Positions 35,533 to 43,862 of a DNA stretch of 64,000 nt are shown here, piece after piece; positions within the stretch are counted from its first letter, which is position 1, and every line of letters starts with the position of its first letter. Where the stretch lies: contig CAVYTS010000014.1 of assembly GCA_963771305.1 (NCBI GenBank), forward strand, positions 62,001 to 126,000, read 5' to 3'. This DNA comes from CAJCIT01 sp963771305 (GTDB lineage: Bacteria; Acidobacteriota; Terriglobia; Bryobacterales; Bryobacteraceae). Below the pieces are notes generated by a model. The model was not told the DNA's origin and did not search any database. It saw only the letters and a program-made list of their open reading frames with translations. A program made the translations under genes and the position numbers.

Positions 35533-36924
35533 TCACTCGTGACGCGTAACGATTTCGTAGATCCGCCGATCTCCTGCCGCACTTAACGGGCTGGCCGAAT
35601 CACATGCTCGGCCAGCACCGTCCTGGCCCGATTCACATTCAGGCTTCGCCCGTTCGAACTGATGCGCGCCGGCGCTCGGAGCCACTGATGAGCTTCTCTC
35701 GAAAGCGCCTTGGCTGAGCATACTCGATCCCGTTGCAGCAAGAGTGAAGTGAACTTCGTGGATGCCAAGCTCCGCAAGTACGGTTCGAGTAAGCGTTCCA
35801 TATTCGGCCTCCAGATAGACTCGGCTGGGCTCGTCCGACACCGAGATCGTGATCCCCGCTCCTTGTCGCTCGACTTGCCGAGTGGGCTCAAACCAGTTCA
35901 GGAACGGAATTTCGCCGACCTGAGTCCGGATTTTCGCCTTCGCTATGGCCCAATCACACGAGGGGTTGTCCCTGACCACTGAGCACGCCGGAGGAAAAGT
36001 TGCTTGTCGCAGACGTGCGCCGGACGGCAGGCGTTCTGCCGCGAGTTGAATCTGCAGTGTCAGAAACGTCCAATTCCGCCACCCTCCCAACCGGTCGGCG
36101 GCCGTTAGTGCGGAGTCCAGGACCGCAAAGATTGTCTCCGGTTCTGCTATGCCCTTGTGGTTGAGGATACCCGCCCATTGTTGGAGGTGGTCTTTTTCCG
36201 GCGGTCCCATTCGGCGGTCCGTTCGCAGTCTCTGAATTCCCCGCTGTTGGGCCCATCGGCTGATTGTCTGTGCTTCGTCGTTCTCTTTTTCCGGTGTGAC
36301 AGAGGATACACTCGGCGTGGACTGACCAGGAGTCGTCGTCTTCATCGGTCTCGCTGCTTCGTCTGCCGACGAGGACGAAGAGGATTCCAATGAACTTATT
36401 CCATCTGAATTTATTCCTATGGGACCGGAAGAAGTGTTCCGGTCTGGAGCGGAAGCATGGTTCCGGTCTTGACTGGAACGATCGTTCCGGTCTGGAGCGG
36501 AAGCATGGTTCCGGTCTTGACTGGAACGATCGTTCCGGTCAGGAGGCGAGCCCGGCAAAGTTCCACCCCCAGTTTCATCCGGATCCTCCCCGCAGTCCGG
36601 AACAGAATTGCTCAGACGTTCCAACTCGGCCGTCCAGACAAAGAGATACACATTCGTCTTGCGCAAGCCGCGCTGCTCGACGACAATCAACCCGCTGCGT
36701 TCCAGTTCTTTGACGTAATCCCGCGCCTGGCGTTCGGAGACGCCAAGGCTGGTTCCCAGTCTTTCGAGCGAGGGGTAGCATCGCGCGTCTTTGCCGGCAA
36801 AACCGAGCAAGCGAATGTAACAGAGCTTCGCACCTGTACTGATACCTCGATGTTCGAGCAGCCAGTAAGGCGCGAAGGCTCCCTGAAAGACCCTGTAAGG
36901 GTTGAAAGGTGCTCCGATATTCAT
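35533..36924 (-). CDS. Rep-like HTH protein with DnaA-N-like C-terminal domain (module 1)
   Basis: 463 residues. The N-terminal 100 residues are a winged-helix domain of replication-initiator type (STGAKLCYIRLLGFAGKDAR, SLERLGTSLGVSERQARDYV). A low-complexity linker follows with DRNDRSSQDRNHASAP repeats and a Ser run. Residues about 325-400 (WAIAKAKIRTQVGEIPFLNW, ITISVSDEPSRVYLEAEYG) look like the DnaA N-terminal protein-interaction domain. It probably starts replication or controls genes of an integrated plasmid-like element. A degenerate copy lies at 40129-41220; both have 12-bp repeats upstream. Confidence 0.65.
   Translation of the reverse strand: MNIGAPFNPYRVFQGAFAPYWLLEHRGISTGAKLCYIRLLGFAGKDARCYPSLERLGTSLGVSERQARDYVKELERSGLIVVEQRGLRKTNVYLFVWTAELERLSNSVPDCGEDPDETGGGTLPGSPPDRNDRSSQDRNHASAPDRNDRSSQDRNHASAPDRNTSSGPIGINSDGISSLESSSSSSADEAARPMKTTTPGQSTPSVSSVTPEKENDEAQTISRWAQQRGIQRLRTDRRMGPPEKDHLQQWAGILNHKGIAEPETIFAVLDSALTAADRLGGWRNWTFLTLQIQLAAERLPSGARLRQATFPPACSVVRDNPSCDWAIAKAKIRTQVGEIPFLNWFEPTRQVERQGAGITISVSDEPSRVYLEAEYGTLTRTVLAELGIHEVHFTLAATGSSMLSQGAFERSSSVAPSAGAHQFERAKPECESGQDGAGRACDSASPLSAAGDRRIYEIVTRHE
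36443..36540. repeat. 48-bp tandem repeat inside the Rep-like gene
   Basis: The unit beginning TCTGGAGCGGAAGCATGG (48 bp) occurs twice in a row (36443, 36491) and encodes the repeated DRNDRSSQDRNHASAP linker. The related gene at 40.1 kb has one unit fewer. Probably expanded by slippage. Confidence 0.8.
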
Positions 36925-37010
36925 CGGATCCGCTCCTGATCATTTCTGAAGCTACGAGCGCACTTCGCCTCACCGCACGAGACGCGCCGAGCGGCGTGTC
37001 CCTCCTGTGC

Positions 37011-37032
37011 CGTATCAAAACCGTATCAAAAC
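37011..37032. repeat. 12-bp direct repeats upstream of Rep-like gene 1
   Basis: CCGTATCAAAAC occurs head to tail here (first copy begins GCGTATC-like at 37010). Pairs also occur at 41307-41329 and 41547-41580. They lie between the Rep-like start and the tRNA-derived att core. They could be Rep iterons or integrase arm sites. Confidence 0.55.
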
Positions 37033-37136
37033 TACTTGTATTGACCTGTCAGGACTTATCGGCTGAGCGAAAGCAGACGCCCCAAGTTGTTGAAATTGTT
37101 AGGAGGAGATAGACGATATAGAGATGGCGCCCTTTG

Positions 37137-37181
37137 TTCACACGCAGGAGGTCCGGGGTTCGAGTCCCTGCGCGCCCACCA
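37137..37181 (+). repeat. att site: 3' half of tRNA-Val(CAC), copy 1
   Basis: TTCACACGCAGG begins with an anticodon loop reading CAC, followed by a T arm (CGGGG TTCGAGT CCCTG) and an acceptor strand ending CCCACCA. The 5' half of a tRNA is absent, so it is not a gene. An identical 45 bp lies at 41434-41478. Tyrosine integrases use tRNA 3' halves as attachment sites, and an integrase gene follows at 37270. Confidence 0.75.
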
Positions 37182-37269
37182 TTTCGACTCAATCAGATAC
37201 GGATTACTAAATCCCTTGATCGGCCCCAATGTTCCAGCACTGTGGGTGGAAATTGTGGGTACCCCGTTT

Positions 37270-37803
37270 CTACTGAACAAGCTCCGTCACCTTCGCCGTT
37301 GGCTTCAACTGGTCCGTTCGAAGCAAAAAGGCATTCGCTCCCGTGTTGAGGCTCTCGACGGCGCTCCGCTTCGCCTGAAGCCGAATGTGGGAGTAGCGCT
37401 CGAGCATCGCCCGGCTCATGTGGCCGGCGATTGCGAGCATCGTTCCTTCCGGAACGCCGTTTTCCGCCATGTTGGTAATCGCCGTGTGTCGCAGGTCATG
37501 GATCCGGCACTGTACGCCGGCGTCCTCGCGCACGCTCGCCCATGCCTTCTTCATGGTGGTGGTGTGGCGCGTCGCGTCGTACTGAGCGTTTGAGCCGAAC
37601 GGGAAGATGTAGTGATCCTGGCTCAGTGCGCCGAACTTCCATCGGTGCCAGTCGGCAAGCGCGGCGATGACCAAAGCCAGCTCGTCATTCATCGGAATCT
37701 GGCGGCCGGTTCCCGTTGGAGTCTTCGCCTTGCCGACAGTCACGATCTTGGCGGCGAGATCGACCTGGCCCCACTTGAGGCCGAGAATCTCGCCGGAGCG
37801 CAT
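37270..37803 (-). pseudogene. Tyrosine recombinase (integrase), N-terminus lost
   Basis: 177 residues of the catalytic domain: first Arg in MRSGEILGLKWGQVDL, then HDLRHTAITNMAENG, GHMSRAMLERYSHI with the nucleophile Tyr. The core-binding and arm-binding domains are absent; upstream DNA at 37804 belongs to another sequence leading to an IS. It lies 89 bp from the att core with its 3' end toward the core. It probably integrated the element but is now incomplete. Confidence 0.75.
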
Positions 37804-37884
37804 GCACGTCAGGAGAGCGACCCGTTAAATGCGCCAATGAAGGGCGAGCGATTCTTGGCGGCGTGTTCCAGCACCTTCTGCACC

Positions 37885-37921
37885 TGTGATGCGCAGAAAC
37901 TTAGTCCGGTGGCCGGATCAC
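37885..37921. repeat. Dyad related to 7942-7979
   Basis: TGTGATGCGCAGAAAC...CCGGATCAC repeats the element near 7942 with a few changes. It lies 167 bp before a transposase pseudogene and is probably its IS terminus. Confidence 0.4.
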
Positions 37922-38051
37922 GGCTCGTAACGTCCGGTAACGTGCGATCCTGGGCGTTCATGTCGGGATTGTTAATCTTCCTCACGCTCTGCGACACTGC
38001 TTCCTAACTGCATGCGTCGCCTTCTTCAACCTGGGTCGGCTGCTTGTCCTG

Positions 38052-39081
38052 GTGGTACGTCCCCGCGCAGCGTTGGCTGCGGAAAACCTGTTTCTGCGAA
38101 AGCAATGGGCGCTCTTCCAGGAGCGGCAGGTCAAGCCGCACCGGGCCCACGATGCTACCAGGTGGTTGATGGCCACCGTGAGTCGGCTGTTCGATTGGCG
38201 GGTGGCGCTGGTGGTCGTCAAGCCCGATACCCTCATCCGCTGGCACCGCAAAGGATTCCGGCTCTTCTGGCGCTGGAAGTCGATGCCGACGGGACGACCG
38301 CCCCTGCCCAAGGACCTCCGACAATTGATCCGCAAGATGGCCGTTGCGAATCCGACCTGGGGCGAGGAACGCATCGCCAACGAATTGAATCTGAAACTGG
38401 GGATCCGGGTGTCGCCCCGCAGCGTGGAGAAGTACCTGCGGCACGGAGGTCCTGCGCGAACACCCGATCCGAAGCAGCGTTGGCTGACCTTCGTCCATAA
38501 CCATGCCAAGGTGATCGTGGCGTGCGACTTCTTCGTCGTGATCACGGCGACGTTCCACACCCTTTATGTATTCGTGTTGATGGAAGTGGGGACCCGGCGC
38601 ATTTTCCATCACAACGTGACCGCCCATCCGACGGCGGAGTGGACTTTGCAGCAGTTTCGCGAGGCGCTGCCGGGCGATCATCGGTATCGGTTCGTGATCC
38701 ACGACCGAGACAGCATTTTCTCTAAGGAGCTGGATCAATCCGTGACAGCCATGGGTGTGCGAGTGCTCCGAACTCCGGTGCGGGCGCCCCGGGCGAACTC
38801 TGTCTGCGAACGCTTCGGCGGCTCACTACGTCGAGAATGCCTGGACTTGGATCATTCCCTTCCATGAGCGCCACCTGAAACTGATCTTGAGATCGTGGAT
38901 GGCGCATTTCAATCACGGGAGGCCGCACATGAGCCTTGGCCCGGGCATACCGGCGCCCGTGTGTCCCTCCCCGCCAGAGAGCACGGACCGCCACCGCATT
39001 CCTGCCGGGCACGTGATCCGGAGCAAGCCGGTTCTCGGCGGGCTTCACCACGAGTATTCGCTGGAAAAGGTGGCGGCATGA
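38052..39081 (+). pseudogene. Integrase-core transposase, one-base frameshift
   Basis: The N-terminus through the second Asp is intact (RAALAAENLFLRKQWALFQE, VACDFF, FVIHDRDSIFS, VCERFGGSLRRECLD). At about 38848 one extra T in GACTTGGATC shifts the frame; the rest, WIIPFHERHLKLILRSWMAH to GLHHEYSLEKVAA, continues at +1. A right IS end is likely near 39178 (inverse TGGTAGTCCGCAAGAAC). Inactive copy of the same family as 997. Confidence 0.75.
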
Positions 39082-39224
39082 GCTTCGGAGGAGCACTTCG
39101 GCGAAACCCGCGCCGCGACATGTTACGAACCGTTACGGGGTCCGTCAGAAGGGGCGGACAATGTTCTTGCGGACTACCAACCATACGACATCGATTCCGG
39201 TAAGCTAGGTGGAGGAGTACGATC

Positions 39225-39437
39225 TTGACCGCTCCCCAATTGCCTATTTCGCGCATCGTGCCTGTCATTGCGCACGCTGTGGCTGTATTTGGTGATGAGC
39301 ACAAGGCCTCGCACTGGCTGTCGACCCCGTTGGCTCTGCTGGAGAACCGCTCCCCGACTGAGCTCTTGAACTCCGATGAAGGGATTCAAAAGGTGGACGA
39401 GATTCTCACGAGGATCGAGCACAACATCTTCTCCTGA
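39225..39437 (+). CDS. Xre/MbcA/ParS-type antitoxin (RES partner)
   Basis: 70 residues from TTG 39225, supported by GGAGGAG 7 bp upstream. The sequence VIAHAVAVFGDEHKASHWLS, PLALLENRSPTELLNSDEG and VDEILTRIEHNIFS is the C-terminal toxin-binding domain (DUF2384) of this antitoxin family. The usual N-terminal HTH is absent, so it may not repress by itself. Its stop overlaps the toxin start (TGATG). Confidence 0.85.
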   Translation: MTAPQLPISRIVPVIAHAVAVFGDEHKASHWLSTPLALLENRSPTELLNSDEGIQKVDEILTRIEHNIFS

Positions 39438-39892
39438 TGCCGGTCGCAGCATACCGCGTCTGCCGGCGAATCTACACCCGTCTGGACGGGGAAGGGGCGC
39501 GTCGCGTCGGCGGACGATGGAATTCTCCCGGACAACCGGTTGTTTACATGGCGCAGAGCGTTGCGCTCGCTGTGTTGGAGAACCTAGTCCACATGTCGCG
39601 CGAAGACTACCCGACGGGATACGTCGTTGTGAAGGCGACGATTCCAGATCGTGTTCTGATCCTCGATCACACTCGGTTTCTCAACGAGGATGCCCCTGAA
39701 GAGAGTCGGCAAAGGGAAGCTGGAAACGCTTGGCTAAAGAGCCGAGAATCGGCAGTCCTGCGCGTTCCCTCGGCGGTAGTACAGGGGGAATGGAACTATC
39801 TCATCAACCCAAAGCACATAGACTTCGCGCAAATCACCGTCGATTCACCTATTGCCTTGCGCTTTGATAAACGACTATTTGAAGGCCCGTAG
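39437..39892 (+). CDS. RES-domain toxin (NAD+ phosphorylase type)
   Basis: 151 residues. The three residues naming the family are seen: R in GARRVGGRWNSPGQPVVYMA, E in LAVLENLVHM and S in RVPSAVVQGEWNYLINP. RES toxins break down NAD+ when free of antitoxin. The pair looks complete and in frame, one of few intact modules in this element-rich region, and may stabilise it. Confidence 0.88.
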   Translation: MPVAAYRVCRRIYTRLDGEGARRVGGRWNSPGQPVVYMAQSVALAVLENLVHMSREDYPTGYVVVKATIPDRVLILDHTRFLNEDAPEESRQREAGNAWLKSRESAVLRVPSAVVQGEWNYLINPKHIDFAQITVDSPIALRFDKRLFEGP

Positions 39893-40128
39893 CGTCAAGA
39901 GCAGCCAAATTCTCAAACGTCACTACGTCGTTGAGAGCCACTGTAAACGCCGAATGAACGCTTTTGCGAGAATTCCCTTCATCTTGTCGGTTCGGCATTT
40001 AAGAAAAGCACAGCCTGCGAGTGTTCCATCTCAGTTCATTCCATTGATCGCCTCAGCGAGGCGACTTCCCGCTGCCGCAACCGTCAAGTGAATTTCATGG
40101 ATGCCAAGCTCCGCAAGTACTGTTCGAG

Positions 40129-41220
40129 TCAGAGTTCCATATTCGGTCTCCAGATAGAGATTCGGCTGGCCTCGTCCGACACCGCAATCGTGATCTCCGC
40201 TCCTTGTCTCTCGACTTGCCGAGTGGGCTCAAACCAGTTCAGGAACGGAATCTCGCCGACCTGAGTCCGGATTTTCGCTTTCGCTATGGCCCAACCACAT
40301 GAGGGGTCGTCCTTGACAACTGCGCACCCCAGAGGGGAAGTTGTTTGTCGCGGAGGTGCCCCGGACGGCAGGCGTTCTGCCGCGAGTTGAATCTGCAGTG
40401 TCAGAAACGTCCAGTTCCGCCACTCACCAAACCGCTCGGCCGCAGTGAGCGCGGAGTCCATGACCGCAAAGATGATCTCCGGTTCTGCAATACCTCGGTA
40501 ACTGAGGATATCCGCCCATTGTTGGAGGTGGTCCTTTTCCGGCGGCCCCAGTCGGCGGTCTGACCGTAGTCTCTGAATCCCCCGCTCTTGGGCCCATCGG
40601 CTGATTGTCGGTGCCTCGTCGTTGGCTTCTTCCTGTGTGAAATGAGGCACACTCGACATGGACCGACCAGAATTCGTCGTCTTCTTCGTCGATTCTGGTG
40701 GTTCGTCTGCTACCGAGGAGGAAGAGGATTCCAGTGAATTTATTCCATCTGAATTTATTCCTATGGGACAGGAACAAGTGTTCCGGTCTGGAGCGGAAGC
40801 ATGGTTCCGGTCTTGACCGGAACGATCGTTCCGGTCAGGGGACGAACCCTGCGGAGTTGCGCCCCCGGCTTCGTCGGGATCATCCCCGCAGTCTGGAACG
40901 GAATTGCTCAGACGTTCCAACTCCGCCGTCCAGACGAAGAGGTACACATTCGTCTTCCGCAACCCGCGCTGCTCGACGACAATTAGCCCGCTGCGTTCCA
41001 GTTCCTTGACGTAGTCCCTAGCTTGGCGTTCGGAAACACCGAGACTCGCCCCCAGTCTTTCGAGCGAGGGGTAGCATCGCGCGTCTTTGCCGGCAAAACC
41101 GAGCAGGCGAATGTAACAGAGCTTCGCACCCGTACTGATACCTCGATGTTCGAGCAGCCAGTAAGGCGCGAAGGCTCCCTGAAAGACCCTGTAAGGGTTG
41201 AAAGGTGCTCCGATGTTCAT
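40129..41220 (-). pseudogene. Rep-like HTH protein, C-terminus frameshifted (module 2)
   Basis: Closely related to 35533-36924 over the first 345 residues, with many substitutions and one 48-bp repeat unit fewer. At DEASR two extra bases (AGAGATTCGG versus AGACTCGG) shift the frame into ISIWRPNMEL and a stop. The related sequence continues out of frame to about 40080. The DnaA-N-like domain is therefore cut. The winged-helix N-terminus is intact. Confidence 0.7.
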
Positions 41221-41306
41221 CGGATCCGCTCCTGATCATTTCTGAAGCTACGAGCGCACCTTCGCCGCCACCCCCGAAACGCGCCCAGCGGCGTGTCCCT
41301 CCTGTG

Positions 41307-41329
41307 CCTTATCAAAACCGTATCAAAAC
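41307..41329. repeat. 12-bp direct repeats upstream of Rep-like gene 2
   Basis: CCTTATCAAAAC followed by CCGTATCAAAAC, at the same position relative to the Rep-like start as 37011-37032. Confidence 0.55.
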
Positions 41330-41433
41330 GGTTTGTATTGACCTGCCAGGAGTTGTCGGCTGAGCGAAAGCAGACGCCCCAAGTTGTTGAAATTGCTAGG
41401 AGCAGATAGATGATATAGAGGGAGCCCTACTTG

Positions 41434-41478
41434 TTCACACGCAGGAGGTCCGGGGTTCGAGTCCCTGCGCGCCCACCA
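41434..41478 (+). repeat. att site: 3' half of tRNA-Val(CAC), copy 2
   Basis: Identical 45-bp tRNA 3' half as at 37137-37181, ending in CCCACCA. With copy 1 it brackets a 4.3-kb segment containing the integrase remnant, an IS, the Xre/RES pair and Rep-like gene 2. Confidence 0.75.
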
Positions 41479-41546
41479 TTGAGTCCCTTGTTTTCAGTAG
41501 CTTGCCAGCCCGTAGTCGGTTTGGCAACGTAAGCAATGTCACGAAA

Positions 41547-41580
41547 CCGTATCAAAACCTCGTCAGACCCGTATCAAAAC
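41547..41580. repeat. 12-bp repeats on the far side of att copy 2
   Basis: CCGTATCAAAAC at 41547-41558 and 41569-41580. Being on both sides of the att core makes integrase arm sites at least as likely as replication iterons. Confidence 0.5.
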
Positions 41581-41668
41581 TCTTCACGCCCGCCCAGTCG
41601 ATATTTATTGGGTCGAGACCTCCTGCTTTTCTTGCTCGAACGTGGCCCAATCGGCAGCGTCGATGGGA

Positions 41669-42535
41669 TGTGGTCCGCAATAAACGAATCTGGGATTCAT
41701 GCGGCATCTGCGAATCGGGACTCGTGATGCAAGCCGTCGAGAATCGGGTCGGCAATGACGCGTGACCGTGAACGGAACATGGAAGTGCGGCTATCAGTGG
41801 GCACGTTAGGTTGAGGACGGTCGGGAATACCTGGATCTAACGACCGGTATGGGCGGCCAATATTGTAATGGCTGACAAACTCACGGAGGAATCGGCGCAG
41901 TTGACCGGAATTGAGTAGGATGACATAGTCCAGACATTCTCGACGTATCGTTCCGATCAGTCGTTCGCAATCTGCATTGGCCGTCGGCATACGAACAGGC
42001 GATCTCAAAATGAAGATGCCGCAAATCTCCACCCTTCATCAAAACTGTCCGCGAAGTTCTTATGCCGATCATGCAGGAGAAACTTACAATCGCTATCGCC
42101 GGGAAGTGCTTCTCGTAGTTGTTGCAGGGTCCATTCCGCCGTCGGATGTTCGGTGACATTGAAATGTACGACACGTCTGGATCCTACCTCGAGGGCAACG
42201 AATACATAAAGGATGCGGAAGCTGGCCGTCACCGACACAAAGAAGTCGCAAGCTACAACACCGTGCGCATGATTTCGGAGGAAGGCCGACCACCGTTGGT
42301 CCCTCGATCCGGGTGGGCGCGGCTGTTGCTGAATGTACTCGCCGACTGTGCGCGGGAGAGCCGAGCATGCAGTTTCAGCAAGAGTTCACCTGCAATTCGC
42401 TCTTCGCCCCGGGTCGGGTTTTCGGCCACCATTCGGCGGATCAACCGCAGCTTCGACCGCCGCTCGAATACGCGGAGCACTTCGAAAGGTCTCACAGCTA
42501 CCTTGATTGATTTCGTGGGCTCAGCTAACTAATTA
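41669..42535 (-). pseudogene. Integrase-core transposase, heavily decayed
   Basis: Pieces in several minus-strand frames give, in order, RMVAENPTRGEERIAGELLL, ILYVFVALEVGSRRVVHFNV, FLLHDRHKNFADSF and NADCERLIGTIRRECLDYVI, ending GLHHESRFADAA. An IS end TGTGGTCCGCAATAAAC is at 41669. At least three frameshifts separate the pieces. Same family as the IS at 997. Confidence 0.7.
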
Positions 42536-42671
42536 GAGGCAATCGCACGAAAGACCCTCGGGTCCGAGAAAGGACCCCGATCCAGCACAGAACTGCTCGA
42601 TTCCCCTTCGAATCATCATGCTAGCGATGGTTGCCGTTGACGCCGCTGCTCCTTCGTAAGTCCCGTTAATG

Positions 42672-43379
42672 GGCGTCAGCGTCGCTCAGCAACTATCCGC
42701 CCTACGGTTCTTTTTTCTCAAGATTCTCAAGCGCCCGTGGCAGGCTGACGACATGCCGGTTCCCAAACGGCCGATTCGCCTGCCCGAAGTCCTCTCGCGG
42801 AAAGAAGTCGAACGTCTAATCCAATCCGCCGCCAGCCCCCTGCATCGAATCTGGCTGCTCGTCCTCTATGCCACCGGCATCCGTCGCGAAGAATTAGTTC
42901 AGTTGAAGGTCAGCGACATTGACAGCGAGCGCATGTTGATCCGCATTCGTCAGGGCAAGGGGAAGAAGGATCGCAACGTCATGCTCAGCCCGAGGCTACT
43001 ACAGGAACTTCGCAACTACTGGCGCGCGGCGAACCCCAAGCCGGAAACTTACCTGTTCCCCAGTAAAGGCACTCATCCCAACGGCGATGTCCCCATAACA
43101 TCCAAAAGCGTATGGGATGCCGTGCAGCAAGCAGGCGTGCGCGCGGGACTGGATAAGAGCGTCCACCCGCATACCCTGAGGCACTGCTTTGCAACCCATC
43201 TGCTCGAATCCGGCGCCGACTTACGTACCATTCAACTCCTGCTGGGCCACGCCGATCTGAGGACGACTAGCCGTTACCTGCACCTGTCGGAGCGGCATCT
43301 CAAAGCCACTCGAAGCCCGCTCGACTCGCTTACCCTGGCGGCGGCCCCGAACCTGAAAAACGGTTCCCGAAAGAAGTGA
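42672..43379 (+). pseudogene. Tyrosine recombinase of an IS91-type element, N-terminus lost
   Basis: The frame SVAQQLSALRFFFLKILKRP through ATGIRREELVQLKVSDI, HPHTLRHCFATHLLESGADL, LLGHADLRTTSRYLHL contains the full R-H-R-H-Y catalytic set. Comparison with the complete copy at 63297 shows the first about 62 residues are missing; homology begins at about 42674. The apparent ATG at 42669 comes from flanking DNA. It ends 1 bp before the IS91 transposase gene. Confidence 0.8.
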
Positions 43380-43862
43380 ATGAAGGGGCCACTCCTGGAG
43401 TTGGCCGATATCATAACCGCCGCCGGCCACCGATTCATAGACCGGCCTCCCGCGTGGTTCACCTGGATGCATCTTAAAGTCCTGGTAGCCATCGAGCAGT
43501 GCCGCACCGCCGCGATGGGCGGTCATCTGGATCAGTGCTCCGGCTGTGGTCATCGCGCCATCTCCTATAACTCTTGTCGCAACCGGCACTGCCCGAAGTG
43601 CCAAAGCCAGACGCGCGACCGCTGGCTGACCGCCCGGCGCGCCGAACTGCTCGCTACGCCCTACGCTCATGTCGTGTTTACGCTGCCCCACCAATTGGCG
43701 CCTCTGGCCTTGCAAAATAAAGAAGTGATCTACGGGCTGCTTTTCCGCTGCAGCGCCCAGACCTTGATCGAAATTGCCGCGGACCCGAAGCATCTCGGCG
43801 CCGAGATCGGCTTCTTCAGCGTCCTCCACACCTGGAATCAGAAGCTGCAGCAGAACCCTCAC
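43380..43862 (+). pseudogene. IS91-family transposase, N-terminal part
   Basis: About 161 residues: the zinc-binding N-terminus MGGHLDQCSGCGHRAISYNS and CRNRHCPKCQSQTRDRWL, then YAHVVFTLPHQLAPLA and SVLHTWNQKLQQNPH. IS91 transposases move by rolling-circle transposition. Interrupted after QNPH by the serine-recombinase element; the rest is at 46470-47183. Confidence 0.8.

Noticed and set aside
36443..36540. Possible CRISPR-like repeat
   Set aside because: The two 48-bp units are directly adjacent without spacers and keep the reading frame of a protein linker; no cas genes are present in the window.
37137..37181. tRNA gene
   Set aside because: Only the 3' half (anticodon loop to CCA) is present; the upstream sequence cannot form the D arm or the 5' acceptor strand. 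The same holds at 41434-41478.
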